Shown here: piece by piece, positions 16,441-25,700 of the stretch | How positions within the stretch are numbered: position 1 is the stretch's first letter | Layout of the letters: every line of letters begins with the position of its first letter | Origin: an uncultured Bryobacterales bacterium | Lineage (GTDB): Bacteria > Acidobacteriota > Terriglobia > Bryobacterales > UBA6623 | DNA length: 64,000 bases | NCBI GenBank assembly: GCA_951813065.1 | Contig: CATOTH010000006.1 | Span: 1-64,000 of the forward strand | Reading direction: 5' to 3' | The notes under the pieces: model-generated | The model's database searches: none | What the model saw: the letters and a program-made list of their open reading frames with translations, nothing else | Told to the model about the DNA's origin: nothing | Program-made: the position numbers and the translations under genes

Positions 16441-17202
16441 TCAAGAGGCGCTGAGGAACCAGGGGCCACTGAAGAGCAGGATGTATACCAGAATTCCCGA
16501 AAAGGCGAGAATTGTGCTTCGGGTGGTCCGGCGGGTCAGGTATTGGTGACAGATTACCGCCATGCATCCCACAAGCGCGAAGATCTCAGCGTTCATCATG
16601 AGTGTTGCCTCAAATACTGAGGAGGTGAGGAAATCCAGATGCAACGCGAGCCATGTGGCGCCTATGAGTCCGCCAGCCGTGACCGATGCCATGATTCCTC
16701 CGAGCAACAACATTCTTGGCAGGCTTGGCGTCAAGGCGGCCGCCACCATCAGATAAACAGCCGCTGGCGTGTAGAACACAATGATCCCGTGCCAATCATA
16801 GCCGGGGGGAAGATAGTCTCCCGCTGTAAGATGATTCGCCGCATAGAGATATACCAGCTTCTCTGGCAGGACAATGGCCAGACTCAGGAAAAATAGCTTA
16901 CTGGCTAGCAAGATGCCCTTCGGAATAGGTCGACTCAACCAAAACGCGGAGCTTCCCACGATCGAGTCGTCATGCACTAGCCTCGAGACGATCGTCGCCA
17001 GTACCATCGTTGCGGCCGTAACCAGGACGAACAGTGCAAGGGCGGCCTGGCCGTCAATCCTTCCCGGGCCTAGAGAATTCAAGAACTGGACTCCGACGCC
17101 CGTTGCGAGCACCGTGAGTAGAAACCATACCCCCAGAAGAAGACGGAGGTGACGAAAGTCCTTGCGAAATATGTGAAGGATGCTGTTCATCTTTTCTCTC
17201 AT
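16441..17202 (-). CDS. ABC transporter permease, six-helix type
   Basis: 253 residues, largely hydrophobic, with about six membrane segments (for example LLLGVWFLLTVLATGVGVQF near the start and ILAFSGILVYILLFSGPWFL at the end). The sequence around residues 80-110 (VGSSAFWLSRPIPKGILLAS) matches the ABC-2 permease style used with YtrB-like ATPases. Homologues in related bacteria often carry a long C-terminal extracytoplasmic part that is absent here. The start follows the ATPase gene after 8 bases, with GGGGGA as ribosome binding site. It is the third gene of the GntR-ATPase-permease operon and probably exports or senses a lipid or peptide stress signal. Confidence 0.8.
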   Translation of the reverse strand: MREKMNSILHIFRKDFRHLRLLLGVWFLLTVLATGVGVQFLNSLGPGRIDGQAALALFVLVTAATMVLATIVSRLVHDDSIVGSSAFWLSRPIPKGILLASKLFFLSLAIVLPEKLVYLYAANHLTAGDYLPPGYDWHGIIVFYTPAAVYLMVAAALTPSLPRMLLLGGIMASVTAGGLIGATWLALHLDFLTSSVFEATLMMNAEIFALVGCMAVICHQYLTRRTTRSTILAFSGILVYILLFSGPWFLSAS

Positions 17203-17210
17203 GATTCCCC

Positions 17211-18116
17211 CTAGCTCTGCGTCCGGTAGGACCGTGCTAGAGCCATGAATGTCGCTTTGAGCGACATTCGGTTCACTGTCAATTCACTCAGCTTTGGCAC
17301 GACTTTTCGAACGCGCTCTGCCACGGTGTCAGCTTGGTAGTCACTCTCCACGAACCGGACTCTCTGTCCATCAGCTTCTGGTTGCAGCCACGAATCTGGT
17401 AGCGTATCCGGAAGCCGCTGGCCGGGTTCCAATTTGAGTTCACACTGCCGGAATCGGCTATCGAGCGAGGCGGTGGATTCCGAAACACGCAGCTCTCCGT
17501 GATCGATCACGCATATCCAGTCAACCAATCGCTCCACTTCGTCGATGTCGTGCGATGCCACGAGAACAGTCCATTCCGTGCTGCCGCTCAGCTCGAGTAG
17601 TCCCCGGAGGAATTCATCGCGCACGAGTGCATCCAAGCCGCCAAAGGGTTCGTCCAGAACAACCAGTTCTGGCCGGTACGCCAAGGAGGCGAGCAGGGAA
17701 ACCTTGGTCCTGACGCCGCGCGACAACCTCTTGATCTTCTGATCGAGCGGAAGATCGAATTGGTGGATCAACTGCCCGCAAAAGTCCTTGTCCCAGGAGG
17801 GATACATCGGCTGGCAATAGTCGATCAGGTCTCGTACCCTCAACCACTCGGGCAATTCCTGGTTCTCGGAGACATAACCAATGCGCGAGAACTCCTTGGG
17901 CCCGAGCCGAGTGGAATCCGTGCCGAGAACGGTTGAGTGCCCGCCCGACGGTCGGATCATGTTCATGAGCATCTTGATCGTGGTAGTCTTGCCCGCGCCA
18001 TTGGGTCCGAGCAAGGCGCAGATGCTCCCTCTGGGGACTTCCATGGAGAGATTCTTCACCGCCAAGTGCTTGCCGAACCGGCGCGAGAGCTCGCGAGTCT
18101 CGATGATTGCATTCAT
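17211..18116 (-). CDS. ABC transporter ATP-binding protein, YtrB-like
   Basis: 301 residues. Walker A is GPNGAGKTT (about 37-45), the Q-loop region is SENQELPEW, the signature is degenerate (LSRGVRTK instead of LSGGQ), Walker B is LVVLDEPFGGLD and the H-loop is VASHDIDE. The last 80 residues form the extra C-terminal domain of the YtrB/CcmA-like class. The start codon overlaps the stop of the GntR regulator gene by 4 bases (18113-18116), and the permease follows, so all three are translationally linked. The degenerate signature is common in this subfamily. The transported substrate is unknown. Confidence 0.9.
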   Translation of the reverse strand: MNAIIETRELSRRFGKHLAVKNLSMEVPRGSICALLGPNGAGKTTTIKMLMNMIRPSGGHSTVLGTDSTRLGPKEFSRIGYVSENQELPEWLRVRDLIDYCQPMYPSWDKDFCGQLIHQFDLPLDQKIKRLSRGVRTKVSLLASLAYRPELVVLDEPFGGLDALVRDEFLRGLLELSGSTEWTVLVASHDIDEVERLVDWICVIDHGELRVSESTASLDSRFRQCELKLEPGQRLPDTLPDSWLQPEADGQRVRFVESDYQADTVAERVRKVVPKLSELTVNRMSLKATFMALARSYRTQS

Positions 18117-18547
18117 TTCCTGCTAGCCTCCTTGGCAACATCTCCCACTTGCCGTCTGCTTGGTTGGGTTGCGGACATTCGGGTCCAGTGGAGCTGCATG
18201 GCTTCGATTACCTGCTCCATCGTCAGCGAAAGTCTTCTTGCCTCCACGACCAGCTGCTCAACCTCCCGGACGAGGAGCGCGGAGCGTTCACGTGGGGACG
18301 GCTCCGGAAGTCGAGCGACGACAGTCCCGACTCCCGGCTGTACGTCGAGGAGGCCTTGATCCACCAACCGGGTCACGACCTTTTGCGCCGTGTTGGGATT
18401 GATCCGCAGTTCCTGGCTCAGCGTTCGGACCGACGGGAATCGGTCGCCAGGGGCCAGTTCGTTGGAAACGATCGCCTTTTGCACTGCATAGACCAGCTGT
18501 TGGTAGACCGACGAGCCCGTTCCCAACTCGACCGTGAAGGGCAACAT
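18113..18547 (-). CDS. GntR-family (YtrA subfamily) transcriptional repressor
   Basis: 144 residues, the short YtrA form of GntR regulators. A winged helix-turn-helix spans about residues 10-75 (YQQLVYAVQKAIVSNELAPG, FPSVRTLSQELRINPNTAQK, GLLDVQPGVGTVV), followed by a small dimerisation helix pair. YtrA proteins repress their own ABC-transporter operon and respond to cell-wall-active compounds. The downstream ATPase and permease and the perfect palindrome overlapping the promoter fit autorepression. The ATG is about 4 bases from the operator, with a probable leaderless transcript, so there is no Shine-Dalgarno. Confidence 0.9.
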   Translation of the reverse strand: MLPFTVELGTGSSVYQQLVYAVQKAIVSNELAPGDRFPSVRTLSQELRINPNTAQKVVTRLVDQGLLDVQPGVGTVVARLPEPSPRERSALLVREVEQLVVEARRLSLTMEQVIEAMQLHWTRMSATQPSRRQVGDVAKEASRK

Positions 18548-18550
18548 AAC

Positions 18551-18573
18551 TGTACTATGTATCCTAGTACAGA
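18551..18573 (-). promoter_or_regulatory. GntR/YtrA operator palindrome
   Basis: CTGTACTA and TAGTACAG form a perfect 8-bp inverted repeat with a 7-base spacer. It lies between the -35 and the start codon of the regulator gene, covering the -10. Position, symmetry and the GTAC core suit the operator of a YtrA-type repressor, so bound repressor would block RNA polymerase. Confidence 0.75.
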
Positions 18574-18583
18574 TATTGTCAAG
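18555..18583 (-). promoter_or_regulatory. promoter of the gntR-ABC operon, probably leaderless
   Basis: On the minus strand a consensus -35 (TTGACA, 18583-18578), a 17-base spacer and CATAGT (18560-18555, 4/6 to TATAAT) place transcription start at or within two bases of the ATG at 18547. The messenger would carry no ribosome binding site. Confidence 0.65.
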
Positions 18584-18895
18584 TCATTCGACAAGAAATT
18601 CCAGAATTCACAGTCCCCAGGGAACTGCGGACGCGCCAAGCAAGGTGAATCGACTCCGCCAACGGGCCTCGTTGCGGTGCGCCTCGAGTGGAATGTACGC
18701 ATCGGTAAGCGCACGTGCAGCATGTCCTGACTCGATAGTCACTGTCCAGTCGTCGTTCGGACCGGCACATTCACGCGTTGTGGTTGGGGCGGGATTCAGG
18801 CCAGCAGATAGCGGAGGGTTCCCGTTTGCCTTGAGTGAAAGCTATTCGACGCGGGGCGAGTCGTCGATTGAAACCTTCATGGGGTGTGGACCTGT
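18584..18895. other. intergenic region without recognised features
   Basis: About 310 bases between the gntR promoter and the 3' end of the ankyrin gene. The short frames on both strands show no known domain. I see no RNA gene or repeat. Confidence 0.35.
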
Positions 18896-19414
18896 CTAGG
18901 GACCTTTGGAATCTTGCGTTCCGACCTCAATCATCTCGGGTATAGACAGCGAGCGGTTCTGCAGTGCGACCGCTCTGTTCTCGCTTGGTTTGTCGATCCG
19001 AGCACCATCCTGCTGTAGCAGTTCCACAATCTCGGTGCTTCCCTGCGCGAACGCTACGAACAAGGGATTGAGCCTTCCCCAATCGGTGCGCGCGCCTGCT
19101 TTCAAGAGAGCGGCGACTACGCGCGGATTCTTGGAATACACGCCCAGTGACAGGACAGAGACGCCATGCTTGTCGAGCACGTTCGGATTCTGGCCACGCT
19201 TCAGCTCCAGACCCACCTTCCATGTGTCGCCCGATGCCGCAGCAAGGTGGAGCGCAGTCCGGCCCTCCCAGTCGTAACGGCATGTCCATCCACCGGGACT
19301 TTGCCACGGTTGCGATGCCCGCGTTTCAGCGGATGCTGGATTCGCGCTGTATGCCAGTGCCAAGACCAGCAGAGCCAGTGCAGTGACGGTCATCCTCGCG
19401 GCAAGGGCGATCAT
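18896..19414 (-). CDS. secreted ankyrin-repeat protein
   Basis: 172 residues. A signal peptide covers about residues 1-29 (MTVTALALLVLALAYSANPA then SAE). Three ankyrin units follow: GRTALHLAAASGDTWKVGLE, then GVSVLSLGVYSKNPRVVAAL with LLKAGARTD, and LNPLFVAFAQGSTEIVELL with QDGARID. The first has the canonical TALHLAA helix motif. A short tail ends in SIPEMIEVG. Ankyrin folds mediate protein-protein contacts; a small exported one probably works in the periplasm. It is monocistronic by position, downstream on the same strand of a decayed permease region. The partner is unknown. Confidence 0.75.
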   Translation of the reverse strand: MIALAARMTVTALALLVLALAYSANPASAETRASQPWQSPGGWTCRYDWEGRTALHLAAASGDTWKVGLELKRGQNPNVLDKHGVSVLSLGVYSKNPRVVAALLKAGARTDWGRLNPLFVAFAQGSTEIVELLQQDGARIDKPSENRAVALQNRSLSIPEMIEVGTQDSKGP

Positions 19415-19720
19415 CGGTTGCTACCGGGGTTTCACCTCAACATAGCCCTCTGCGCTGTATGCCAATGCTGGCGTGTAATCGACTCTCGCGCGCAATCGAA
19501 TTGGGGCTATGAGGACTCTCGTTCATCCCGCCTCCCATCAGCTGGCCGACCTGTCCCTCGACAACGTGCTTCGAAACGAACGCGACAAATGAAGGCTCCA
19601 GCGCTACCAGGAAACTAGGCAGACCGCGGTCTCTTTCAGCGCTGTTGGGGCATTCCTCAAATGGCCCGAAGACATGGTGCTCTCGGGCCGCGGTCCTCCA
19701 GAAGCAACGCAAGGCCCACA
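19415..19720. other. decayed region upstream of permease remnant
   Basis: No intact gene. Short frames on both strands could include scrambled parts of the permease whose last 35 codons survive at 19721-19828, but I cannot align them with confidence. Confidence 0.3.
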
Positions 19721-19828
19721 GGCCTCGGCCTTGCCTCGGGGATGTTGGCCGCGGCGCTGGTCGCGGTGGCAATTCCAGCTTGGCGTGCCGTCCGGATCGA
19801 GCCCCTCGAGGCGGTGCGTCGCGACTAG
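19721..19828 (+). pseudogene. C-terminal remnant of a MacB/FtsX-type permease
   Basis: The plus strand encodes GLGLASGMLAAALVAVAIPA followed by WRAVRIEPLEAVRRD and a stop. This is the typical last membrane helix and cytoplasmic tail of Acidobacterial ADOP/FtsX-like permeases (final helix, PARRAxRxxPxxALRxE-type tail). Nothing recognisable of the remaining 700-800 residues is in frame upstream. It is the residue of a deleted permease gene. Confidence 0.6.
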
Positions 19829-19873
19829 CGAAACTATCGAGCCTTCCAAGGCCTTCCGCTACGGTCTTGGCCA

Positions 19874-21298
19874 TCACTTGCTTCGAGTTGGCTCCAAGTG
19901 CTCGCCCCGGCGCGCTGCGTTCCACTGCGCTTCGGTATCCAGCGACGCGCCGGGATCTCCCTGAGATTCCATCCAGCCTTCCAATGCTGCCGCTAGCCGC
20001 TCCCGCACCTCTGCGAGACCCATGTCGCCAGCCAGGTTGTTCATTTGATAGGGGTCACCCTCGACCTCGTAGAGCTGTTCCGCGGGACGGCGCATGAAGC
20101 GGTGGATGAGTTCAACGGCCTTTTGGTTGATCGGGGCGCGCCCCTGAGGTCCAGTTGCGGCCAGCCAAGACTCCCAGAACCAGTTGGATCGGAATCCACC
20201 CATCATGTGCTTCTCAAAGTAGAGACGATCGGGCATCAGGTTTCGAATATAGTGCCAGCGATCATCTGCAATCGCTCTGATCGGATATGGGGGGCCCTCC
20301 GGCACGTTGTTGTGCATGAGGTACACGTACTCCCTGTGTCGAGACGTCTCTCCCAGCAGAACAGGCAGAAAGCTCGAACCGTCGAATTGTCCGATTGGCT
20401 CGACTCCTGCCGCAGCGACCAGTGTCGGAAGCACATCTGCGTATTGCACCAGGGCACCTGTTCTCTGGCCGTCACTGATCTTGCCTGGCCAGCGCACGAT
20501 CAGGGCCGTGTGGACTCCAGTGTTCCAGTTCGTCCACTTGTTTCCAGGAAACGCTGACCCTTGTTCGGAGGTCAGGATGACGATCGTGTCCTGGGCCTGC
20601 CCGCTTGCGTCCAGCGCCGACAGGACCTCGCCAACCTCCCAGTCCCATGTGACGATTTCGGCGAGGTACGCGGCAAATTGCTCGCGGGTTCTCTGTGTGT
20701 CGGCGACGTTTTCGGGCAGTTCGAGCTTGTCGAGGTCGAATCGTTCCGGATGGCCGACGTTCCAGGGGGCATGTGCCTCGTGAAACGCCGTGACTAGGAA
20801 AAACGGCTGGCTGGCGTCGCGACTCATGAAATCTCGGATTCCGGTCGTGTCGAACTCTGGGTCTGGCGTGACCGTCCGCGGGTTCGGCACGCCCGGAACG
20901 ACCTCGAAGGCAAACGAGTCGGAGGGGCTGACATGCTTCTTGCCGGACAGGCCGACGCGGTAGCCGATGTCGCTCAAGTGGTGGACAACGGATCGCGTGC
21001 CAGGACGGGCTGCCGAATGATTCCAACTTGAGCCATTTCGAAATGGGTACAGGCCTGTATAGAGCTCGGTCCGACATGGGTTGCACATCGCGATCGATAG
21101 GTAAGCTCGATCGAACGTGAGCCCTTCGCTAGCGAGCCGGTCGATGTTTGGCGTTTCGATGTTCCGGCCGCCGTACAGCGGCAGGTCGTTGTATGTGACA
21201 TCGTCCGCGATGATCACCAGGAAGTTAGGAGGTTTGTCCTGGGGTAGGGCAGGGGCTGGCGACATCGCGGTGGCGAGGAGCAGGGTGATTGCACGCAT
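19874..21298 (-). CDS. secreted sulfatase, S1_8-like, paralogue of 12.5 kb gene
   Basis: 474 residues, co-linear with the sulfatase at 12544-13971 throughout. A Sec signal peptide (about 1-19) is followed by NFLVIIADDVTYNDLPLYGG (metal Asp pair), MCNPCRTELYTGLYP (CxPxR, FGly site), SGKKHVSPSD, and TSEQGSAFPGNKWTNWNTG with the same Glu-Gln replacement at the second metal motif. The conserved tail GDPGASLDTEAQW and RRGEHLEP matches. The S45 partner of its paralogue is not duplicated here; the gene stands alone between an ankyrin gene and a NIPSNAP-like gene. Sulfate-ester hydrolysis in the periplasm is expected; substrate unknown. Confidence 0.88.
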   Translation of the reverse strand: MRAITLLLATAMSPAPALPQDKPPNFLVIIADDVTYNDLPLYGGRNIETPNIDRLASEGLTFDRAYLSIAMCNPCRTELYTGLYPFRNGSSWNHSAARPGTRSVVHHLSDIGYRVGLSGKKHVSPSDSFAFEVVPGVPNPRTVTPDPEFDTTGIRDFMSRDASQPFFLVTAFHEAHAPWNVGHPERFDLDKLELPENVADTQRTREQFAAYLAEIVTWDWEVGEVLSALDASGQAQDTIVILTSEQGSAFPGNKWTNWNTGVHTALIVRWPGKISDGQRTGALVQYADVLPTLVAAAGVEPIGQFDGSSFLPVLLGETSRHREYVYLMHNNVPEGPPYPIRAIADDRWHYIRNLMPDRLYFEKHMMGGFRSNWFWESWLAATGPQGRAPINQKAVELIHRFMRRPAEQLYEVEGDPYQMNNLAGDMGLAEVRERLAAALEGWMESQGDPGASLDTEAQWNAARRGEHLEPTRSK

Positions 21299-21445
21299 AC
21301 TCCAAGATCCTAGCGATGTTCGCGCTGAAGCGCTTGCGTGGGGATGCTAGGTTCGGATCGCGTGTGAAGGCATTGGGCGGTTCTTCACTCGATAAGGAGT
21401 CGGCTGCGAATCAATTCGGCCGGAATTACGGATGGTGCACGGATC

Positions 21446-22438
21446 CTATTCCGCTTCCTGAAAGGCCTCGTGCAATCCAGGAAGGAACTTCGGCGGGCTC
21501 TGGTACATATAGCCTTCGAGGAATGTAACCGTCCGACTTTGGGTGACCTGGTCCTGAGCATCTCTAGCAGACCGGAAAGCATCGTAGTCCTTGCCGTCTC
21601 CCCCCATTGCGGAGATCTCGCCGGGCCGGGCTGCCTTCCAATGCTCGTAGCCCGCGTACCGAACCATCATGAAGACTTCGTCAGAGTCCGCGCTCTCGGG
21701 GAACCCGCTTTCCGGCGGGTAGACGGCCTTCCATTGGCCCACGATCCTGGCCCCGATCTTTTCCAAATAGGGCCACACCTTGGTAACGCCGAGCTGGATC
21801 AACCCATCCGCGGATCCCTTGTCGACCTTCCATCGGTCGAGGGCGATGATCTCGCGCGCAGGCCAATTGATGTCATTGCGGACAGGATGGGGCCCTTCGG
21901 CAGATGGTCGGTCGACGGGTTCATACGATTCTTTGAGTGCGGGCATGTAGTAGACCGCTGTCGAAGCCGTCACACCCTCCAGGAAATGCGCTCCGTCAGA
22001 TCCAGCAATGTAATGGTTTCGTGCTTGCAGAGCCTGTCGGTTGCGTTGATAGTCGGGACCGTTGCCACCAAGCAAAAGGTGCCCTCTGCGTGTCGCCTTC
22101 CAATGCTCGTAACTGGCGTACCTGGCGAGTCGATACCCGCTGTCGAACTCGGGGTCTTCCTGCGATCCATCTGGATGGATGACTTTCCACTGGCCGACGA
22201 TTCGACTCCCGATTTTCTCGAACCACGGCCAGACGCCGTCGCGGCTCAGTCTGTAGTAGGCTTCGTGACCGCCTTTGTGAAACTTCTGGTGGCGGAACAC
22301 GAGTAGCTCCGTCCCATCGACAGGCACATCGTTTCGAACAGGGCGCGGAATGTCTTGCTGTTGCCCGGAGGCTGCGAGATACATGCACGCGAAGGCGATG
22401 GGGACTGCGGCGAATTGGCGTCGAAGTGCTGGTCGCAT
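21446..22438 (-). CDS. secreted NIPSNAP-like protein with two repeated domains
   Basis: 330 residues. The start at 22438 gives a signal peptide (RRQFAAVPIAFACMYLAASG); a longer frame adds 28 unlikely residues. Two copies of a domain of about 130 residues follow. Each has an R-ND-P opening, a KG(G/S)-(H/A) segment, PW(F/P)-EKIG(S/A)RIVGQWK, an RYA(S/G)YEHWKA motif and an FLEG ending. The IVGQWK and YEHWKA patterns are those of NIPSNAP/dimeric alpha-beta-barrel proteins, whose functions are poorly defined. The in-gene duplication would form an intramolecular dimer. A TAGAC-N2-GTCTA palindrome lies just upstream. Confidence 0.65.
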   Translation of the reverse strand: MRPALRRQFAAVPIAFACMYLAASGQQQDIPRPVRNDVPVDGTELLVFRHQKFHKGGHEAYYRLSRDGVWPWFEKIGSRIVGQWKVIHPDGSQEDPEFDSGYRLARYASYEHWKATRRGHLLLGGNGPDYQRNRQALQARNHYIAGSDGAHFLEGVTASTAVYYMPALKESYEPVDRPSAEGPHPVRNDINWPAREIIALDRWKVDKGSADGLIQLGVTKVWPYLEKIGARIVGQWKAVYPPESGFPESADSDEVFMMVRYAGYEHWKAARPGEISAMGGDGKDYDAFRSARDAQDQVTQSRTVTFLEGYMYQSPPKFLPGLHEAFQEAE

Positions 22439-22773
22439 AGCGTAGACCAGTCTAGATGTCTCGAAGGATTGGGGTGTGTTCCGGTCCGCAGTTCCCACCT
22501 CTTCTCTGTCACTCACGGGCACGGGCGTGTCTTGGGAGTCGAGACTCAGAGAGGCGTTTCGCCACGGGCGTCACCGATGCACGTGACCCCCAGTGAGGCG
22601 AAGGAGAAAGCAGTGTCGTCAATCGCCAGCACGAGCTCCCTTCGTGCCGTTTAGCGAGGATTTGGAACTTGTTCGCGGTCATTGCCGCTGGTCTCGGGTG
22701 GGGCAAGGCGGTAGCATGGACGGCGGGTTGGCGATTGGCCGCGTCATGGTGATTTGGCCAACTCCCCGTACTA
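22439..22773. other. divergent intergenic region
   Basis: About 335 bases between the divergent NIPSNAP-like and PVC-type genes. It begins with the short palindrome TAGACTGGTCTA (22449-22460 region on the minus strand), whose TAGACT could be a -10 lying 10 bases before the NIPSNAP-like ATG. Otherwise no gene or RNA is recognised. Confidence 0.35.
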
Positions 22774-25700
22774 ATGGTGGCCATGCATTCTAGAGTTCTT
22801 CCGAGTCTTCTGATGACTGTCTCGCTTGTCGGATGCGGTGCGCTCGATTCTGGCAGCAACGAAGGGATTTCCATTCCCGATGGCTTCGAGATCGAACTGG
22901 CGGCCGGTCCGCCTCTCGTGGAGCGCCCCATGATCGTGGACATGGACGATCAAGGCTACCTCTACGTGGCCGAGTCGTCCGGGTCGAATGATGATGTCCA
23001 GAAGCAACTCGCTGAACGGCCGCATAGCATTCTCCGCTTGGAAGATGAGGATGGAGACGGGCGCTATGACAGGCGGACTGTTTTCGCTGACAAGATGATG
23101 CTTCCCGAAGGAGTGCTGTGGCACGACGGCTCGGTGTATGTGTCGGCTCCGCCGAGCATCTGGAAGCTCACCGACACGGACGGTGACGGCAGGGCAGACC
23201 GGCGGGAGGAATGGTTTGACGCCAAGACCCTCACCAATTGCGCGAATGACCTTCACGGGCCGTATCTCGGACTCGATGGCTGGATCTACTGGACTAAGGG
23301 ATCGTTTGCCGAACAGACCTACGAGCGCCCGGGAGGCGATCCCTTCGTCACATGGGCCGCCCATGTATTCCGAAGGCGACCGGGAGGCGGCCCTGTCGAG
23401 CCCGTGCTGACCGGAGGTATGAACAATCCAGTCGAGGTTGCCTTCACGCCGGAGGGCGAGAGACTGCTGACATCGACATTCGTGGTCCATCCCCAGCTAG
23501 GAAGACGCGACGGGATCCTGCATGCCGTATACGGCGGCGTGTACGGCAAGGTTCATAGTGTTACAGATAGCCATCCGACTACCGGTGGTTACCTATCCGT
23601 CATGACTCACATGGGTGCCGCTGCACCGGTTGGGTTGGCTCGGTACGAATCCGAGACGTTTGGCGAGGACTACCGTGGGAGACTGTTCGTAACTTCGTTC
23701 AATCTCCGTAAGGTCAGTTCCCACAAGCTCGTATCGAAGGGCGCGAGCTTCGCGACCGAGGATGCCGACTTTCTGGTTTCGGAGAGCCGGGATTTCCATC
23801 CGACGGACGTCATGGAGGATGCGGACGGAAGCCTGTTGGTAGTGGACACCGGTGCTTGGTACAAGCTTTGCTGTCCGACCTCGCAACTGACAAAGCCGGA
23901 TCTGCTGGGTGCAATCTATCGAGTCCGCAGGTCGGGAGCGGTGTCGCAGCCGGACCCGCTGGGGAAGGAAATTGACTGGAAAGAGATCGATCCCTCGAGG
24001 CTGACAACTCTGCTTGACGATCGTCGCCCTGCGGTGCGCAGGAGGGCCATCGCGGCGCTGGCCGCACGCAATGCTGTTGGAGTTCTTCGCAGCGCTCTTG
24101 GGATGAGTGAGTCAGCCCAAGTGCGGCAGAATGCGATCTGGGCTCTCACGAGGATCGAGACCGAGGAAGCGCGGGCGGCCGTGCGGGGAGCCTTGGCAGA
24201 CGAGTCGGGTAGTGTTCGACAGGCGGCACTCCATTCGGTCGCTCTCCATCGTGACGTCGAAGCCGCATCCAGGTTGATCGAGTTGTTGCGTGATCCATCC
24301 GATGCCGTCAAGCGAGTTGCAGCGGAAGCTCTCGGGCGGATCGGCGATCCGGATGCGGTTGGATCGCTGCTCCAAGCCGCGGCGACGACCGAGGACGAGG
24401 TGCTGACGCATTCGCTGGTCTACGCGCTGATCGAGATTGCCGATCCCTTGTCGACGAAGCGCGGGCTTCTCGCCGATGCAGCCAGAACGCAGAGGGCTGC
24501 GATGATCGCGCTCGACCAAATGCAGCCAGCAGCTCTCGGGCCGGAAGCGGTGTTGCCCAGGCTTCAATCTGCTAGCGACTCTATTTCCGTCGCTGCACAC
24601 TGGATCGCCTCCAGGCATCCCGAATGGGGCACGCACCTCGTTTCCTACCTGAAAGGGCGACTGAATGGTCCAATCGCCGAGGATTCCGAGCAACTCACGG
24701 CTCAACTGGAACGGTTTGCCGCAAATCCCGCTGTCCAAGAGCTCCTTGAGCGCACGGTGTCTGAGAGCGGCTCCGTGGCCGCTAGGAGGGCTGTTCTGCT
24801 TGCGATGGCGGCTGCGGCCGTGGACGAGGCCCCAAAGGGCTGGCCAGCAGCGATCGCGACCGCCTTGCAAGTAGGCGAAACAACCGAAGCCGCATTGCTC
24901 GCGGCTCGGCAATTGCCACGACCTCCAGAAGGAACGCCGGAACTCGACGCCGCGTTGTTTGCTGTCGCGGGCGACGAAGCGATTGATCCCGCAGTTCGGA
25001 TTCGAGCCTTAGCCGCAGCGCTTGGAACGGCAAAGGAACTCAGTGCGGCACTATTCGACCTTTCGACGAGCCACGTGCTGCCTTCGGTGGCTGTAGGAGC
25101 GCGCAGCGCGGCTTCCAGGGTCCTGTCGCAATCCGTGTTGGACAGAAGCCAGCTGATGGTCCTGGCCGACTTGCTTCCCGAGGTTGGCCCGATGGAGTTG
25201 CCAAGACTTGTCGAGGCATTCGGGCAATCAAGCGATGCGGAGATTGGGGTTCGTTTCGCCGAAGGCCTCGCGAAGTCTTCCGGACTTGCCAATTTGCGTG
25301 CCGATATCGTGCAGTCGGCCGCCCGCGGCTACCCACCAGCGGTTCGAGAGCGGCTGGATTCTCTGCTCCAAGGTGAAGTGGCGGACCTTGCGGAGCAGCA
25401 GGCCAGGCTGGACACGATGCTCGACTCGATCGGACCGGGTGACGTCGTTCGCGGCCAGGAAGTCTTCAACAGCAGCGAGGCAGCCTGCCTATCCTGCCAC
25501 GCCATCGGTTTCCAAGGGGGCACGATCGGGCCAGACTTGACGCGCATTGGGGAAATCCGTAGCCGCAGAGATCTGCTGGAGGCGATCGTCTACCCGAGTG
25601 CAAGTTTCGTGCGGAGCTACGAACCCATCGTGGCTGAAACAGCCGGCGGGAGTCATAGTGGCGTGCGTCTCGAGGAGACCGAAACACATTTGTTGTTGGC

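Noticed and set aside
18534-18899. A plus-strand frame crossing the gntR promoter
   Set aside because: It runs through the operator and promoter of the opposite gene and has no recognisable protein features.
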